Shown piece after piece: positions 36,240-53,572 of a stretch of 64,000 nucleotides of DNA; within the stretch, counting starts at the first letter, position 1; every line of letters begins with the position of its first letter. Origin of the DNA: Cryptomeria japonica. Its lineage: Eukaryota > Streptophyta > Pinopsida > Cupressales > Cupressaceae. Under the pieces are notes generated by a model. It was not told the origin of the DNA. It did no database searches and saw only the letters and a list, made by a program, of their open reading frames with translations. The stretch is from positions 605,244,709-605,308,708 of the forward strand of contig NC_081413.1 in the NCBI RefSeq assembly GCF_030272615.1. Direction: 5' to 3'. A program made the position numbers and the translations under genes.

Positions 36240-37557
36240 TCACAATTTTAGTAAGACGTTAATTGGATTAGAAAATTCTATTCCAAAGAACTTGTACAGT
36301 AGAATAGAGTCTATAAGAATAAATTCAAGTAAAATGGACAGAGAAATGAAGGAGAGAGAGCTTGTAAATAGATGTACATGTATTACTCATGATGAAGTTA
36401 ATATATTGATTGAAGAAGCTACTAAAAATAAATTCAGAAGTAACAACATAATATAAAGATGCATTTAAATCATCTCAGGAGGAAGACAAGCAAGGTCATT
36501 CTGGAAGTCAGAAGGTTGATACACAGTCTGAAGATCAACCAAAAGACCAAGGGAATACCATAATTGATGTTGATTTCGGTGACAATCCTCTAGTGGCTGA
36601 TATCACTACAACCCCTTCAATTCAATAGACTTATATTGGGGACAAGGGTGAGAAGAAGCTTACTGAGTCAGGAGAAGCCAGGGTGGAAAAAGGTAAAGCC
36701 ATAGTTGATCCAGTAATTGCCACTCCTCTGGTTATAGGGATGCCACCTCAAATCAATCTTGATGGCTTAGTAGATCTCAAGAGGTTGTCTAGAGAAGATT
36801 ATGCCTGTTGTTGCAATCCAAGCTCAAGCCAACCAAGATCTGGTGAAATCAGAGATTGAAAAGAATTTAATTTTGATGTCCATATATGCTTTGTAGAAGA
36901 TGGATTCCAATGTAAAATTTGATTCAAATAACAGCACCTCTGGTAAACAATTACAACTGATTAACAGTGTAAATATAAATTTTGATTCTTTGGAGAAAAC
37001 AACTACTCAGAAAGTTTTGGATAGAGTTAAGGAAGTCAGAAAGCAGACATTCCTGAAAAATAATTGAAGATGACAAAGTTATATTGAATAAGAGACTACA
37101 GACCATTTCTGACACATTATCAGAAGTCGGTAAACTGCAGAAATCTTATCTCATTTAACCTAAATTCACTATTGATATTGATAAACAAATAAATAGTTGG
37201 CATGACAAGCATGCAACTATTTCTCAATCTTTTGACCCTAATATAACAATAACCAGAAACATTGAAGGACACATTATAGCCTTGAATGATTAGATATTTG
37301 GTCTTCAAGCTGATAAGGAGAAAGTTTTGAAGAAAGTAAGTGAACTCTGGAACCTGATTACCATCTAGATAGACACTATGTTGAGTAATAAGGAAGACTG
37401 TATGAACGAAATGGCCCGACCTATACCATCATATCTAAAAAATTTATGCTACTGTATTCAATGCATTCATCAAATTTTGGATAATCTAAACAATCAGTGG
37501 GAAACTCACCTCGGATTTTTTAAGACTACCTATGCCAACCTATTAAAGTATTTGTAA
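36240..37557 (+). pseudogene. ORF2 of element C, C-terminal part only
   Basis: Plus-strand remnant starting near MDREMKERELVNR, which matches the DSERKIRERSLVH region of E ORF2. It then has an acidic and Gln-rich stretch (about 36470-36560), DGLVDLKRLS and a helical C-terminus (ADKEKVLKKVSELWNLI). Stops and frameshifts are frequent. The N-terminal half is absent. Confidence 0.6.
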
Positions 37558-37813
37558 AGTATATATCATCTATATATCAATTTAAGGCAGCACCCCATCT
37601 TTGCGTTGTCGTCAAAGGGCGAGAATTGAGGTGAAAAATGTACAGACAAATTGAGTATAGAGTGTACAATTCTGTGTATTGCAGATTCTTCAATTGTTGA
37701 TCTAAGAGGGAGCCTTAGAATTATTTTTTTATTTCCTCTGATGTACAGGTTTCACAGTCTTCGACACTTAGCCAATTTTCATAGGTGTTGCCATCAATGC
37801 CAAATGGGGAGAT

Positions 37814-38672
37814 TGTTAGAAATTTACACTCATCCAGTGATTTCAAGTGACTTCCGATGGTTGATTGTTTGTTCAGGATTGTCATTGATGGAAACTCTTT
37901 GTTGTGATTCGATCCAGCAAACATAATTCATCTTATCCAGAAGTTGGTGGTAACTGATAAGGAGTTAATGAGTAAAAATGGGTATTTTGGTAATGTGTTG
38001 GTCCGGAATGATTTCCAATGATTGTGGTGTTTTAAGTGATTGTTTTTGTGATTTCAATAATTGGGAAGACCTTGAGGAAGTGTGTGATTATAATTTTTTT
38101 GTCCAGTGCTAGGTTTTGTCCAAGATTGAAGCCGACTTGGAGATACACATTACATTTATTGAAGCTGACTTGAAGGAGATTTCTTTTGTGTTAAGACTAA
38201 ATATATAAGATTAATTTGATGATTGATTTTTTGTATGTTAGAGATTTAGCACTTAACTGAAACTCATTCTTGCATAATGAGATGTTAATTGAGATTTTTT
38301 TCATTCTATTTTATCATTGTAATCAAGTTATAGGTTAGTGAGACTTCCCTGAAGGTTGTATCCTTTCGTGAAACTATATTTGAGTAGTGAGCTCTAGGCA
38401 GTGGGTCTGAATGCAAGTGCATTCCCCATCTATTTAATATTTATGTATTCCTGGCCATAGTATATGAATATTGTGGGTTCCATCCAAACCATGGTTTTTC
38501 CCTTTATGGGTTTCAACGTAAAAATTTTGTTGTTGTAGATTTGTGTATTCTTTGTTGCATGTTTATGTTCCTTTTTCTATGTATTGTTAATATGTGAATA
38601 AAGAGTAAGTTTGTGTTTTTAACTTATGGTAGATCACTGACTCACCCCACTCAATGATCTTTGATTCTAATA
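37814..38672 (+). repeat. 3' LTR of element C
   Basis: It starts TGTTAGAAATTTACAC directly after the polypurine tract GGGGAGAT and ends TTCTAATA. It is 859 bases, about 110 shorter than the 5' LTR, with a gap near 38240 where the 5' copy has extra sequence (about 28250-28350). Confidence 0.9.
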
Positions 38673-38753
38673 GCCCCCAAGATGAAGACCTACAAAATAG
38701 ATGCTTTAGATACAAAAATATGCATGAGAGAACAGGGTTATACAATAATGGAA

Positions 38754-39552
38754 TGTTAGGTTTCCCAAAGATACTGAGAGGGGGGGGGTGAATCAGTATC
38801 TGACCGGTTATATAATTTTCTTAACTTATAACATGAAAAACATATTAAAACTATGTACCGGTAAACCAAAACTAATGCAACAAATAGGAATAACAACCAC
38901 AACATGAAATCCACACCATAACACAATATTTAATGAGGAAACTCGGTGTGGGAAAAACCTCGATGGGATTTGTGACCCACAATATTCACTTACTAGCCAA
39001 TAAGAGAATATTACTACTTACAATAGGGGCCTACACATGCAGGAAGGCCCAGTGCCTAGAGCTTACTGCTCAATTATAAAAGAAGTCACACTGACTTACA
39101 AAAATAGATTATACTAATCCAATGTCTTGTACTGCTTCAAATTAGCATCTGCTATGCCAGATTCAGTACCGGTTTAAGCTCTACTACATACATAAACCCT
39201 TAACCTAATAATTCACACATTAGGTCTGCTATATTCCTTTCATCAATCGCCTTCTATATTATCTCCTAAATGATCTACAATGATCTCATACATATATGAG
39301 TCATATTACAATCTGCCATGCCATCTTACAAAAGATTTTACAATTAATTACATAATACATTTATACAAAATTGTTGTCGGCCAAGATGTTGGTATTCTTC
39401 CTTTTCGGTGTCGGTGTTCTGTATGATGGTGTAGAGTCTATCGGTATCGGTGCCTGTGTCTGCCTGCCGATATCACATGATTGTAAGGTTGCCATCAATG
39501 ACAATACCTTCAATCACCTACAATTTCTCATTGGAGTGTGCATTTGCCAACA
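38754..39552 (-). repeat. 3' LTR of element D
   Basis: 799 bases. It starts TGTTAGG and ends GCCAACA. It shares long stretches with the LTRs of B (the GGGATTTGTGACCCACAATA box and GCACATGCAGGAAGGCC-type motif). The hairpin box is at about 38960-38985. Confidence 0.9.
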
Positions 39553-39799
39553 ATCTTCCCCTTTGGCATTGATGGCAACACTCATGAGAAAAATCAAAAA
39601 GTGTCCAAAAAGATGTCCAAAAAGAATCTACCAAAATTTGTCTTACCAAAAACTGTGTGCCAAAAAATGTATGCTCCCCCTGAGCTGATGATGTCTTGTT
39701 CTGATCATTTTCTCATCACACTACTCCCCCTTTGACATCAATGGCAAAGGTTGTCATTCGCTGTCAGTGGAGTGTGGTTCCTACCTAAATTTTTGTCAC

Positions 39800-42700
39800 C
39801 GGTGGGTTACAATCTGGAATATATCTATCAAACCTAGTTTTAAATTGTTGCTGAATCTTTTGCTTTCCTATAATGCCTCTTGTGTTCTTTGAACCGTACC
39901 GGTGAGTATGTACATTTTCTCTTCCGGTGTCTTAAGTCCAAGAACCAGAGCCTTGGAAATTTCTTTTCTCAAAGAAATGATGTAGTCTAGTTTTGGACCA
40001 AGTTTACATTTTAAGCTCTTTGCGTTATGCTTAACTTTCTCTTTGTCCTTCTCTAACTTCTCAATTTTCTCTTCTAGATCTACAATTTTCTTTTCTATCT
40101 CCAAAAATGAATCGGATGTACCTATCAAATTGTCAGCAACATTGTTTTACTTTAGTTTGAGTTATGCTAATCTCTGAATCTATATCCTATGTCAAGATGC
40201 CTATTTTGCAAGTATCCCTATACATTTTCTTAAAATCCAAAAAAAAATTTCCTAGATTCGGTAATAAGGTGTCCATTTTCTCTTTGTTCTTCTTCATAAT
40301 TTCCTCAAAGAATTTCTCTTTTTCCTTAATCATTCTTTCCTTAAATGTGCCCTCATTTATTTGATCAACTATCAAAATGTTATCGATGATGAATTTAGAC
40401 AAAGTGTCTAGTTGATCTAAAGAATCCTTATTATTCACAATGCATTTAGGTACTATCAATTTAAGAATATGGATTGTATCATCTATAGCCTTACAGGCTT
40501 GTGCATTTCACTCTGTGATCTTCTTTATTGAATCCAATAGGACCTCTGTTACATTTCTAGGCCAGAATTCTGACATTGAAGTACCAGATATCTACTCAAC
40601 TGCTTTCACAATATCCATGCTTCTAGTTGTAGTAATCACCTTGCTTGATTTGAACTCTGGTAGGTTAGTCTGTGTTTGCATTTCTACTAGCAAAGGTTTA
40701 GGATTTTCACTTTTAGCCGGTGGCACTATCTCTGTTTGAACTTGTGTCTCAACCTGTTTCTGTTCCGATTTCTCCATCTATGTCTCAGAGGGTTTCTCTG
40801 AGCTCTCAACAATTGGTTTCTCAATCTGTGTCTCTGTATGTACTTCTGGTTTCTCAGTTTGTACCTCTGCACTGTCCATTTCTTGTTCTCCTGATTGTTT
40901 TTCAGTTTTATCTACTGGTTCTTCTAATGTTTTACCAGTGGTGTCCTCTATCAATTTCTCTGTTAGATTAGGTTTTTCTGTGTTCATGTTTACAGTGTTA
41001 TTAACCTCAATCTCAGCATTTGCAGCTCGTGACTTAGTAGTCACTTCTTCCTTCTTATCCTCAGTGGTTTCTTTGTCAACCACAACATTTACTTCTTGTG
41101 TGTCTATATTTACAATGTACAAAATTTTGGATTCAGGATTAGTATCCTCTAGTGGAGTCTACATACTCTTAGTGGCCAATTGAGTGTCTGTAGTATCTAC
41201 TGGTGGAGTATCCAAAGGAGGTGGGAGCACATTATCAGTTATTTTAAGGCTTGGAGGTCCACCTACCTCACCTTTTCCTTTATCCTTGTCCTTTTGGTAT
41301 ACTCTAATAGTATTGGTTCTTAGTAACTCTTCCTGTTTCTCTTTTTCTACAAAGAATATTTCCCACGCATCTTTTGTTTCCTCAGAGACTTCATTCACTC
41401 TACCTACCATCAGTGCTACATGTCGATGAGCAGTTGAAAATACTGTCTGGTTAGCTTCACTAATTAATTTGTCTATTTCATCAGGTGAGTTAACTGGATG
41501 CACTACGAGTAATTTTTCAATTTTTATTTTCTTATCCAACTCAATAATGGCTACCCTTTTGGCTTCTAATCTTCTACACAAATCATTTGGTATTTCATCA
41601 ACAATTTCCATCAATAATTTCTTGTAAATGTACAAGTGTAAATTACACTGTTCTCTATGCTTTCTTTATCATCAACAGATAGTGTGTTGTACAGTTTGCT
41701 AATGTTTTTCAACTTCCCATCTTCAGTTATTTCACTTAAAGGTTTATCTAGTGGAGAAATATCTTGATTTACCTTCTTCTTCTTTTTAGGAGTTAACTTC
41801 TTCACTGGAGGCCTCACTGCTTGTTGCTTTTGTCTTGTTTTTCTAGGAGTGGGTGAGGGTACCAGTGAGGGTTTTCTTTTCCTTTCTACCCTTTTGAATA
41901 CTGTTGGCATATCACTCTTAGAGGATGTTCCAACTGGTGAAAGATGAGCTTCCGGTTGAAGTCCTTCCAACTCACTTTCTTTTATACCAGTTTGTTTCAA
42001 AACATCTTCCTTAATTGCCTTTGCCTGTCAGGTTCCTTTCCTTACTATTTCTTCAACCTTCTTAACCCTTTTTCTTGACTGAATTCCACTTTCAATTATT
42101 TCTGCATTTCCAAAGACTTTCTCAGTGGGTTCCTTTGGTGCTTCAAGGAGGGGTTTTTCATAAGTTTCTATGATATTATCATCTGTTTCATAGCCCATTT
42201 CAGTTACCCAGATAGTTCTAGGGACATCGGCCTCCATCTAGATTTCATCTTTCTGTATTACAAAACACATTTCCTTCTGATATTTATCCACAATTGCCTA
42301 TGACAGTCTTACTCTTATTTTCATTCGAGCCTTTAATGCTTGAAAATGCTCATTTGTGTTTTTCTCTCTGTTTTCTCTCATATTTTTTAATAAATCCAAT
42401 AGTTGCTTTCCTACTGGTATATCAAAATCAAAATCTCTTCTACCAATACCGGGTACTTGCTTAGTAATGTACAGCATTAGGCAAACAAGAAAATTTCCAA
42501 ATCTAAAGGTTCCTTTCTTATCTCCTTTAATCTTCTTTGGATTTTCTATCAATTCATCTTTTAGCCATTCACACACATCTATTCTAGCATTATCATTTAC
42601 CATGTCATATGCAGTTTTGATACATAGGCTAGAAACTAAGTTCAACCTATTAGCATGTGTCGCTTTGTAACCTAAGATCATACTGATAAATCTGACATTG

Positions 42701-43244
42701 ATGTCCTTACATCATTTACCCTTAGAGATCTTTTGTCAAAATTTGCACTGGTTAGTTTCATCACTGTGTCATTTGAGACCTTCTTTGTTCTGTCAAGCCT
42801 ACTACCGGTGGAAGGTAACCCTATTACTGCTTTTACTGCTTCTTTGGTGATTTTATGAATGGAATCCAACTAGAAGAATTTCTCATGGACTCTGCTTAGA
42901 GCTATTCTTATTACATCTTCGGGAAAATCAGGAATGCTAAGAATATCCACAAAGCCTAGGGTTTCTACTACCTTATGTTCCAGCTTGACATTACCATCTA
43001 CATCACAAATCATAGTCCGATACATGTTTTTGATCTCATCATCACCTAGTTCCTCTCTATGAAAATGTATGTATATCCTAGGGTATTCAACATATACTAC
43101 TCCCTTAGGAATTTGAGAGAATGCACCTATGCTATCATCTTTCTTTGCAATTTCGGGAACCAGTTTAAATATGGGTCTAGGACACTTAATAACCTCAATC
43201 ATAGTAGGGTTTGCAATAAATTCAGGAGTGGATGAAGAAGCCAT
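39800..43244 (-). pseudogene. ORF2 of element D, unknown function
   Basis: Well-preserved ORF2 with few breaks: a stop at 42870, frameshifts near 42680, 41620 and 40150, and several single stops. The start at 43244 (MASSSTPEFIANP) has A at -3 and G at +4. Order: IFKLVPEIAKKDDSIGAF, YVEYPRIYIHF, VIRIALSRVHEKF, HKITKEAVKAVIGLP, FRFGNFLVCLMLYI, WVTEMGYETDDNI, a basic region with KKLTPKKKKKVN, a Thr/Glu/Lys/Pro-rich low-complexity region (41122-40592, repeated TEKP-like words), and two coiled-coil segments (40459-40187, 40128-39868). Function unknown. Confidence 0.75.
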
Positions 43245-43646
43245 AGTTATAAATACCTCAATCTACCTTAAGGATGAATGCTTGGATAACCTGCTTCACT
43301 TTTTCACTAAGGATGTCTTCGCTCGGAAATTTTCACGCTCTCAAAGATTTGAATGCTCTGTGAATGAAAAAGGAGCCAAAACACTTGCTTCATAATGTTA
43401 TTTTCTCCAACTACCACATTTAATGCTTGTCGGTTTAAGTCACAACTTAACTCATCTGCCGGTATAGAAGTAGTTTGACTTCTTACCATCAACCGAGGGT
43501 ATAATAGCATGTTTTTTCAATTTATTGCTAAACCCTCAAAGGATTTTCCTTTAGTTATATGAGGAGTCTCCTACCGGTGGAGTGTTACTCTATTCTACCG
43601 ATGGAGGAATATTCCCATCAACATTTTGATCTGACTTTTTGGTCCA

Positions 43647-44704
43647 TTATTTTGAGAATTCTTGCATTACCTCTTCAACCTTTTCTTTACCCTTCAAACT
43701 AGGACCTTTGTTATTTGTCGGTGATGCCTTACTTCTACAAAATTTTGCAATATGTCCAATTTTGTTACAAGCATAATAAGTCACATTGTTTTTCTGAATA
43801 GCTTTCCCATATCCTATGCCCGTATGTGTTCTGCATTGATTAGATAAGTGTCCAAATCTTCCACAAACATAACATCTTACATTCATTCTATAATTTTCTG
43901 AGTTATGGCCAGTTTTGTTGCATTTAGAACATTGACAGGTGGGTGTATTAGTGTTCTGATAATTTCTAGATCTACATTGATTTGCTCTATGACCATACTT
44001 GTTATAGTTAAAGCATTTCCCATTGAATTTGTAAGCATTAGGTTGTCTTACCGGTTTACTATGATCATGATTGTTCGTAGTACTTGAGCTTTCACTAGTT
44101 TCAAAACCAAGGCCATTTGTATCACCATTTGATTTTTGATTATTCAGCATGTCAACAAGTTCTTTTGAACTTTTCTTGAATTTCTCCTTATGTTGATTTG
44201 CAGTAGTCAGTTCATCTTCCAAGATTCCTTTCTGTCTCATGAGTTTAGTTCTGTCATTTTGTATCTGCATTAGATATATCTTCAACATATCATTTTCATG
44301 ACTGAGTCTTGTGTTTTCATTTCCAGCATCATTTAGTCTTCTAGTCAAATCATCTTCATTCTTCTTTCTATTTTTAATTTCTTTACAAAATCTCATAGTC
44401 ATATCTTGCATCTCATTCTTCATTGTACAATTATCTTGTCTCAGGTGGTTCACCAGATCATTAAGAGTTTCCTTTTCATCTTCTCACAAAGTTCTCTTCT
44501 TTTATTCCTTGCTATAGTGAAATTTTCTTGAATTCCTCGAATAATATCCTGAGCAGCCTTTAGATCATCTTCAAGTTTGATATTATTCACCTTTACTGCA
44601 TCATAGTCTGAAAGAGTTGTTTCCAATCGCTTTCTCAAGTTTTCCATCTCTACTCGTGACATGATCTTCCTCAAGTTGTTAGGATTTTGAAAATAGAGGA
44701 CCAA
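43647..44704 (-). pseudogene. Gag-like protein of element D: coiled coil plus four zinc knuckles
   Basis: Two overlapping frames (44704-44450 and 44453-43647) joined by one frameshift. Residues to about 44100 are coiled coil. The TNGLGFETSESSS linker follows, then knuckles CFNYNKYGHRANQC (one Cys changed), CSKCNKTGHNSENY (last Cys changed), CYVCGRFGHLSNQC (perfect) and YACNKIGHIAKFC (first Cys changed). The tail has KGKEKVEEVM. Same plan as E and C. Confidence 0.8.
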
Positions 44705-44717
44705 GCTCTGATACCAA
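44705..44717 (-). other. Primer-binding site, initiator-Met tRNA type (element D)
   Basis: TTGGTATCAGAGC on the minus strand, adjacent to the 5' LTR inner end at 44719. Confidence 0.9.
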
Positions 44718-44718
44718 T

Positions 44719-45514
44719 TGTTAGGATTCCTAAAGATACTGAGAGGGGGGTGAATCAGTATTTGACCAGTTATATAATTTTCTTAACTTATAACATGAAA
44801 AACATATTAAAACTATGTAACGATAAACCAGAAATAATGCAGCAAATAAGAATAACAACCACAACATGAAAAGCACACCATAACACAATATTTAACGAGG
44901 AAATCCGGTGTGGGATAAACCTCGGTGGCATTTGTGACCCACAATATTCACTTACTGGCCAATAAGAGAATATTACTGCTTACAATAGGGGCCTGCACAT
45001 GCAGGAAGGCCAAGTTCCTAGAGCTCACTGCTCAGTTACAAAAGAAGTCACATTGACTTACAAAAATGGATTATACTAATCCAATGTCTTGTACTACTTC
45101 AGATCAACATCTTCTATGCCAGACTCAGTATCAGTTTAAGCTCTACTACATACATAAACCCTTAACCTAATAATTTGCACATTAGGTCTGCTATATTCCT
45201 TTCATCAATCACCTTCTATATTATCTCCTAAATGATCTATAATGGTATCATACATATATGAGTCATATTACAATCTGCCATGTCGGCTTACAAAAGATTT
45301 TACAATGAATTACAAAATACATTTATACCAAATTGTTGTCGGCCAAGATGTCGGTATTCTTCCTTTTCAGTGTCGGTGTTCTGTATGCCGGTGTAGAGTC
45401 TGTCAGTGCTAGTTCCTATGTCTACCTACCAGTATCACATGATTGCAAGGTTGCCATCAATGATAATACCTTGAATCACCTACAATTTCTCATTGGAGTG
45501 TACATTTGCCAAAA
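44719..45514 (-). repeat. 5' LTR of element D
   Basis: Direct repeat of 38754-39552 with scattered differences. Its outer end reads GCCAAAA where the partner reads GCCAACA. Confidence 0.9.
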
Positions 45515-47957
45515 AGGAATCCCAAGACAACGGGTTAGAACATAATAAAGAAAAAGATAGCACACACACGAAAGCACAAAACAAAGAAACTATGATTTTG
45601 AGTTAGAAAAGTGAAAGAGACCTCGATGTAAAAGGTTGTGTCACTACCATGCATCGTCCCCAAAATAGCAAGAAACAACAAATAGAAGAATTCTAAAATG
45701 AAGAGAAGAAAGTAAGAATTGGTGACTTCAAGGAAGAATGCCCCCAGAAGTTAGAGAAGCAACCAATATTGAACAAATAGTACATGACCTAGACACTAGC
45801 TTTATCCATCACTAGTGGTCATGATGATGATAAAAAAGGAAGATCTAGCAAGTTGTGTTATGCTAGATGTTTGAAGATAAGTATCACCAATCTCTCTCTG
45901 AAGGATCTCTCTGAAGGAGGGCCACTACCAAATGATAAGATAAAGAAGATAGCCACAATAGGGAGGTAGATTTTTGTTGATTAGATGAGGTTGCTTTGAG
46001 AGATGAAGTAGAGATTTGAAATAGATATTGGTACTCGGTACATCACAAACACGCTAGATGCAAACTAACATGTTGGATGATAGGATAAAGGATAGAGATA
46101 AAAGATAGACAAGACAACGTAATAGAAATGAGCCTGACTTTAGAAGAAAGCCCCTTGTTATAGAAAGATACAAGATAAGTGATCATCGTTGGTATGAGGT
46201 ATGCCAATATGGATAGAAAAGTGCATTAAGCTAGATATCTATATGATAGGGCGATGAAATATGTCGGTATGGATAGCCATACGATAGGAAAATGAGATAG
46301 ATATATTTTGTTTGCATGGGTAGCGACACGCTAGATAGCCATGTGATTGGGCGATCAAAGATAGATTTGAAAAGTAGTAGATTGGCCCATACAAAGTCTA
46401 GTAAAAGAGGTAGATCAAATGGTTTGGCCCCCATCTAGGCAAAGAAAATGATAAAGAAAAAGATCAAGTGATCTGGCCCCCACCTAAGAAAATATGGAAA
46501 AGTGATAAAAGGATAGTCACCACGATAGGCGAGAGGTAGACATGCACCTTTGTAGGTGAGAGATAGAGACATGATAATAATGCAAAGAAGGTTGAAATAT
46601 GATAAATAACAAGATTGAGATACAACGAGCAGTTTCACTTTCTATGCAACTAAGAACAATAATGCATATCAATACATGAAAGCTCGATGACACCTGATTG
46701 AAGTTTTTGAATCTTGTTGTTCAAGACCTTATATTCATTAGTGGGATAGCCAAGAATTTGATGGTATGCACAAAAATAATCATTCTTAAGAAACTTATTA
46801 TGTGTAGGAGGAGGAAGAAAAATAAAGCTGGCTTTTAGTTGCTAGAACAAAATAAGCTCTTGATCAAATAAAGGATGAGGAGTAGGAAGAAACCCTTTCT
46901 CTTGGGAAGAAGAGCTTGACTTCTTAGAAGAAGAAGAAGAAGACATAGGAACATTAGATAATGAAGGGGATAAAGACAAAGGAGAAGATTTGTAACCTAA
47001 ACCCATTGTAAAAGAGTGTAATTTCATTTCCAAAGGGACCTTAACTCCTTGATCCATGCACCCAAGGCCATCTCCTTTTAATCCATACTTGGAATCAATA
47101 TTGAACCTTGGACCATAATATGATTGCAACTCCTCCAAAGATGGAGGATCACCTTTAATGGTGTAGCCAATGGTATTCACATGATCTCGCGATACAAAAG
47201 AATAATCATCTTTGATAGTGGGTGTGAATGATACTTTTGGAAAGTTAAGGTGGATATGGTTGACTTTATATTCTCCAATGAGGGAGCTTGTAAATTCTAA
47301 GGAGTCCTAATCATCACCAAGAAATGCATTTGATTGAGAAGAAGAGGAATTTGAAGGAGACAGAGCCTTGGATTGTTTGTATCTTGTAAGAAGATCTGAT
47401 GAGTTACTTTTAGAAGGAACAACATTAATAGATTTTACCTTCTTTGGAGAAGGACTAACTATAGTCACATGAATGACTGGTCTCTTAGGCATTTTAGGGG
47501 TGGTAGAGACATAAATGACATTCACAAACTCGTTATGATATGTAGAATATCTAGATGAAGGATTTTTCTCAACATCGACCTTTGAAAAATCAGATATGAG
47601 TTGAGACTCGTCATTTACAAATGCATCATATCTAGAAGAGAGTACACTACAACGAAGAGATGGTAGGCTAACATTAAGAAAGGTATCAATGATTTCATCC
47701 TCTTATAACAAAATATCCTCCAAAATAGAAGATATATTACGAGAGGGATCAAAGGCATAGAGTGACATAGGCAGAGCCAAGTCACCATCAAAAGCATAAA
47801 AACGAACATCATTAACACTTTGAATAAAGCTAGAGACTAAGTTAATAAAAGAAGATAGCATGCACTTTGAAATTAATAAACTTAAACTTAAGAGAGAATG
47901 CATAAAAAATGATTTGAAAATAACACAAAAGAAGTGTACATATAAGGTTCACCAAAA
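45515..47957 (-). pseudogene. Gypsy gag-region remnant of element F
   Basis: The minus strand carries protein-like pieces. 47903-47615 is followed by a Ser-rich and basic region (47525-47307, RPVIHVTIVSPSPKK). 47180-46842 has GDPPSLEELQSYYGPRF, YGLKGDGLGC and a Ser run. At about 46790-46690 FCAYHQILGYPTNEYKVL resembles the YCxYHQxxGHxTxxC segment between gag and protease in plant gypsy Pol polyproteins, here with Cys and His decayed. From 46690 down to 45520 the sequence is purine-rich with GATAG-type words and no recognisable domain. No protease, reverse transcriptase or integrase remains. Confidence 0.6.
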
Positions 47958-49189
47958 TGTAGAGGTGGGGATTTGTCACCTCCAAGATGATGAAAATCAA
48001 AGGACAAATCAATCTACCACTACCTCACTGAAATTGGTGCTAAGGGTGAGCTAGGGGATATGAGATATAGAACTAAGCTAATACAAGACAAACAGAGCTT
48101 CTAGACAGTTCTGATATCTCTGTATGACTAGGATGAATGTGCGAAAGTAGGACTCCAGCGTGACATGTTAACATCCTATACAGATAGAAATAGACAACCG
48201 TATAGAGAAGGGACTAACTATCATATAGATAAATGAAAGAAGTAAGATAATATTAAAATACAGACAACTAGGAAATAAACTGAAATAAGAGAAAAGGGAA
48301 GAAAATAAACAAATAATAGGTCTACGCTATAAAGCCTCTAGCTAGATAAATCTTGTCTAATGCAACGAGCGCACAAACCAGAAAGGAAAAATGTTTGGGG
48401 TTGCTTGGGGAATTTCCTTAGTCAAATCCCTATTTTGGTGTTTCCACCTCCACATATAGCCAGATAGATTGATAGATTAAAAGATAAATGCAAGATAAGA
48501 TAATTGATAAATAAAAAACAATAAATGATAGAAGAGGGATTTGATAAATCCCAAGATGCTCAAAGATAGGATAAATAGATAGATATTACCAAAGAGGCTT
48601 CAAAAAGCCAAGAGTGCTGCAAAATAATATAGTGACATCTTAAGAGTGTTGTAGCAAGCTAGAGACTATCGTAGCAAGAGAAAGAACAAGAGAAAGTTGT
48701 GAGAGCCAAGAGAGAGACCAAGAGAGTGTAAGAGAGTTTAAGAGAGATTGAATAACCAAGAGATCTTGAATGGAGAGAAAATATAAATTTAAAAGAGAGA
48801 AGAGGAGGGAAAAGAGGGTTGGTGAGCCGTTTGAAGTATTCGGGGTCATCCACCAACATGCGCAATTTACAAGTAGAAAGGTGTGCTCAGAACCAACATT
48901 CAAACATTAAGATGTCATGTGATGAATGTGTGGTGTATGAACATCCCCATGACACAGTAGTGTCCAAATGAATCACACTCTAAAAAAGCAAGAGGCAAGG
49001 GAGACACATGGCTAACAAGACTGATGTCATGAGGGAGCTACTGAAAAGGGGGTCTTGAGCATCCTAAGAGGGAAAAGCTTGATGCAAGGACTGAAGTGAG
49101 CCTACTCAAGTTCTATGGTAATGGAAAGCAAAGTGGTTACAAAATATGTTGGTTAAATTATAAAGGAATATTCAATTTTTTACACTGCA
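47958..49189 (-). repeat. 5' LTR of element F
   Basis: 1232 bases, direct repeat of 26428-27684. The first bases inside the element (TTTTGGTGAACC on the minus strand, 47946-47957) may be the primer-binding site. ACTTG follows at 49190-49194. Confidence 0.9.
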
Positions 49190-49194
49190 ACTTG

Positions 49195-53572
<4,378 letters not shown>

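Larger units (their letters stand above)
27831..38672 (+). mobile_element. LTR element C, non-autonomous family, interrupted by C'
   Basis: This plus-strand element has LTRs at 27831-28798 and 37814-38672. Its primer-binding site is at about 28800-28813 (TTAGTATCAGAGCC) and its polypurine tract CAAATGGGGAGAT at 37801-37813. Gag lies at 28867-30019 and the last part of ORF2 at 36240-37557. The first part of ORF2 is missing at the point where C' inserted. Flanking 5-mers (27826-27830 ACCAC, 38673-38677 GCCCC) do not match, so its target duplication is lost or the ends are altered. Both LTRs end in CTAATA instead of the usual CA. Confidence 0.85.
38754..45514 (-). mobile_element. LTR element D, non-autonomous family
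   Basis: This minus-strand element has LTRs at 38754-39552 and 44719-45514. Its primer-binding site is at 44705-44717 and its polypurine tract (CCAAAGGGGAAGAT on the minus strand) at 39553-39566. TGGAA (38749-38753) and AGGAA (45515-45519) look like a target duplication with one change. Gag occupies 43647-44704 and ORF2 about 39800-43244. No pol domain is present. It is inserted in element F. Confidence 0.9.
26423..49194 (-). mobile_element. Ty3/gypsy-like LTR element F with nested insertions
   Basis: The LTRs at 26428-27684 and 47958-49189 start TGTAG and end CTACA or CTGCA. ACTTG at 26423-26427 and 49190-49194 is a perfect 5-bp target duplication. A polypurine tract (minus strand AAAGTGGGGGCAAAA, 27685-27699) abuts the left LTR and sets minus orientation. 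A possible primer-binding site (TTTTGGTGAACC) abuts the right LTR. Removing elements C and D leaves only about 2.7 kb of internal sequence: 45515-47957, 38673-38753 and 27685-27830. This holds gag-region sequence but no reverse transcriptase or integrase, so the element is deleted or non-autonomous. Confidence 0.9.
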
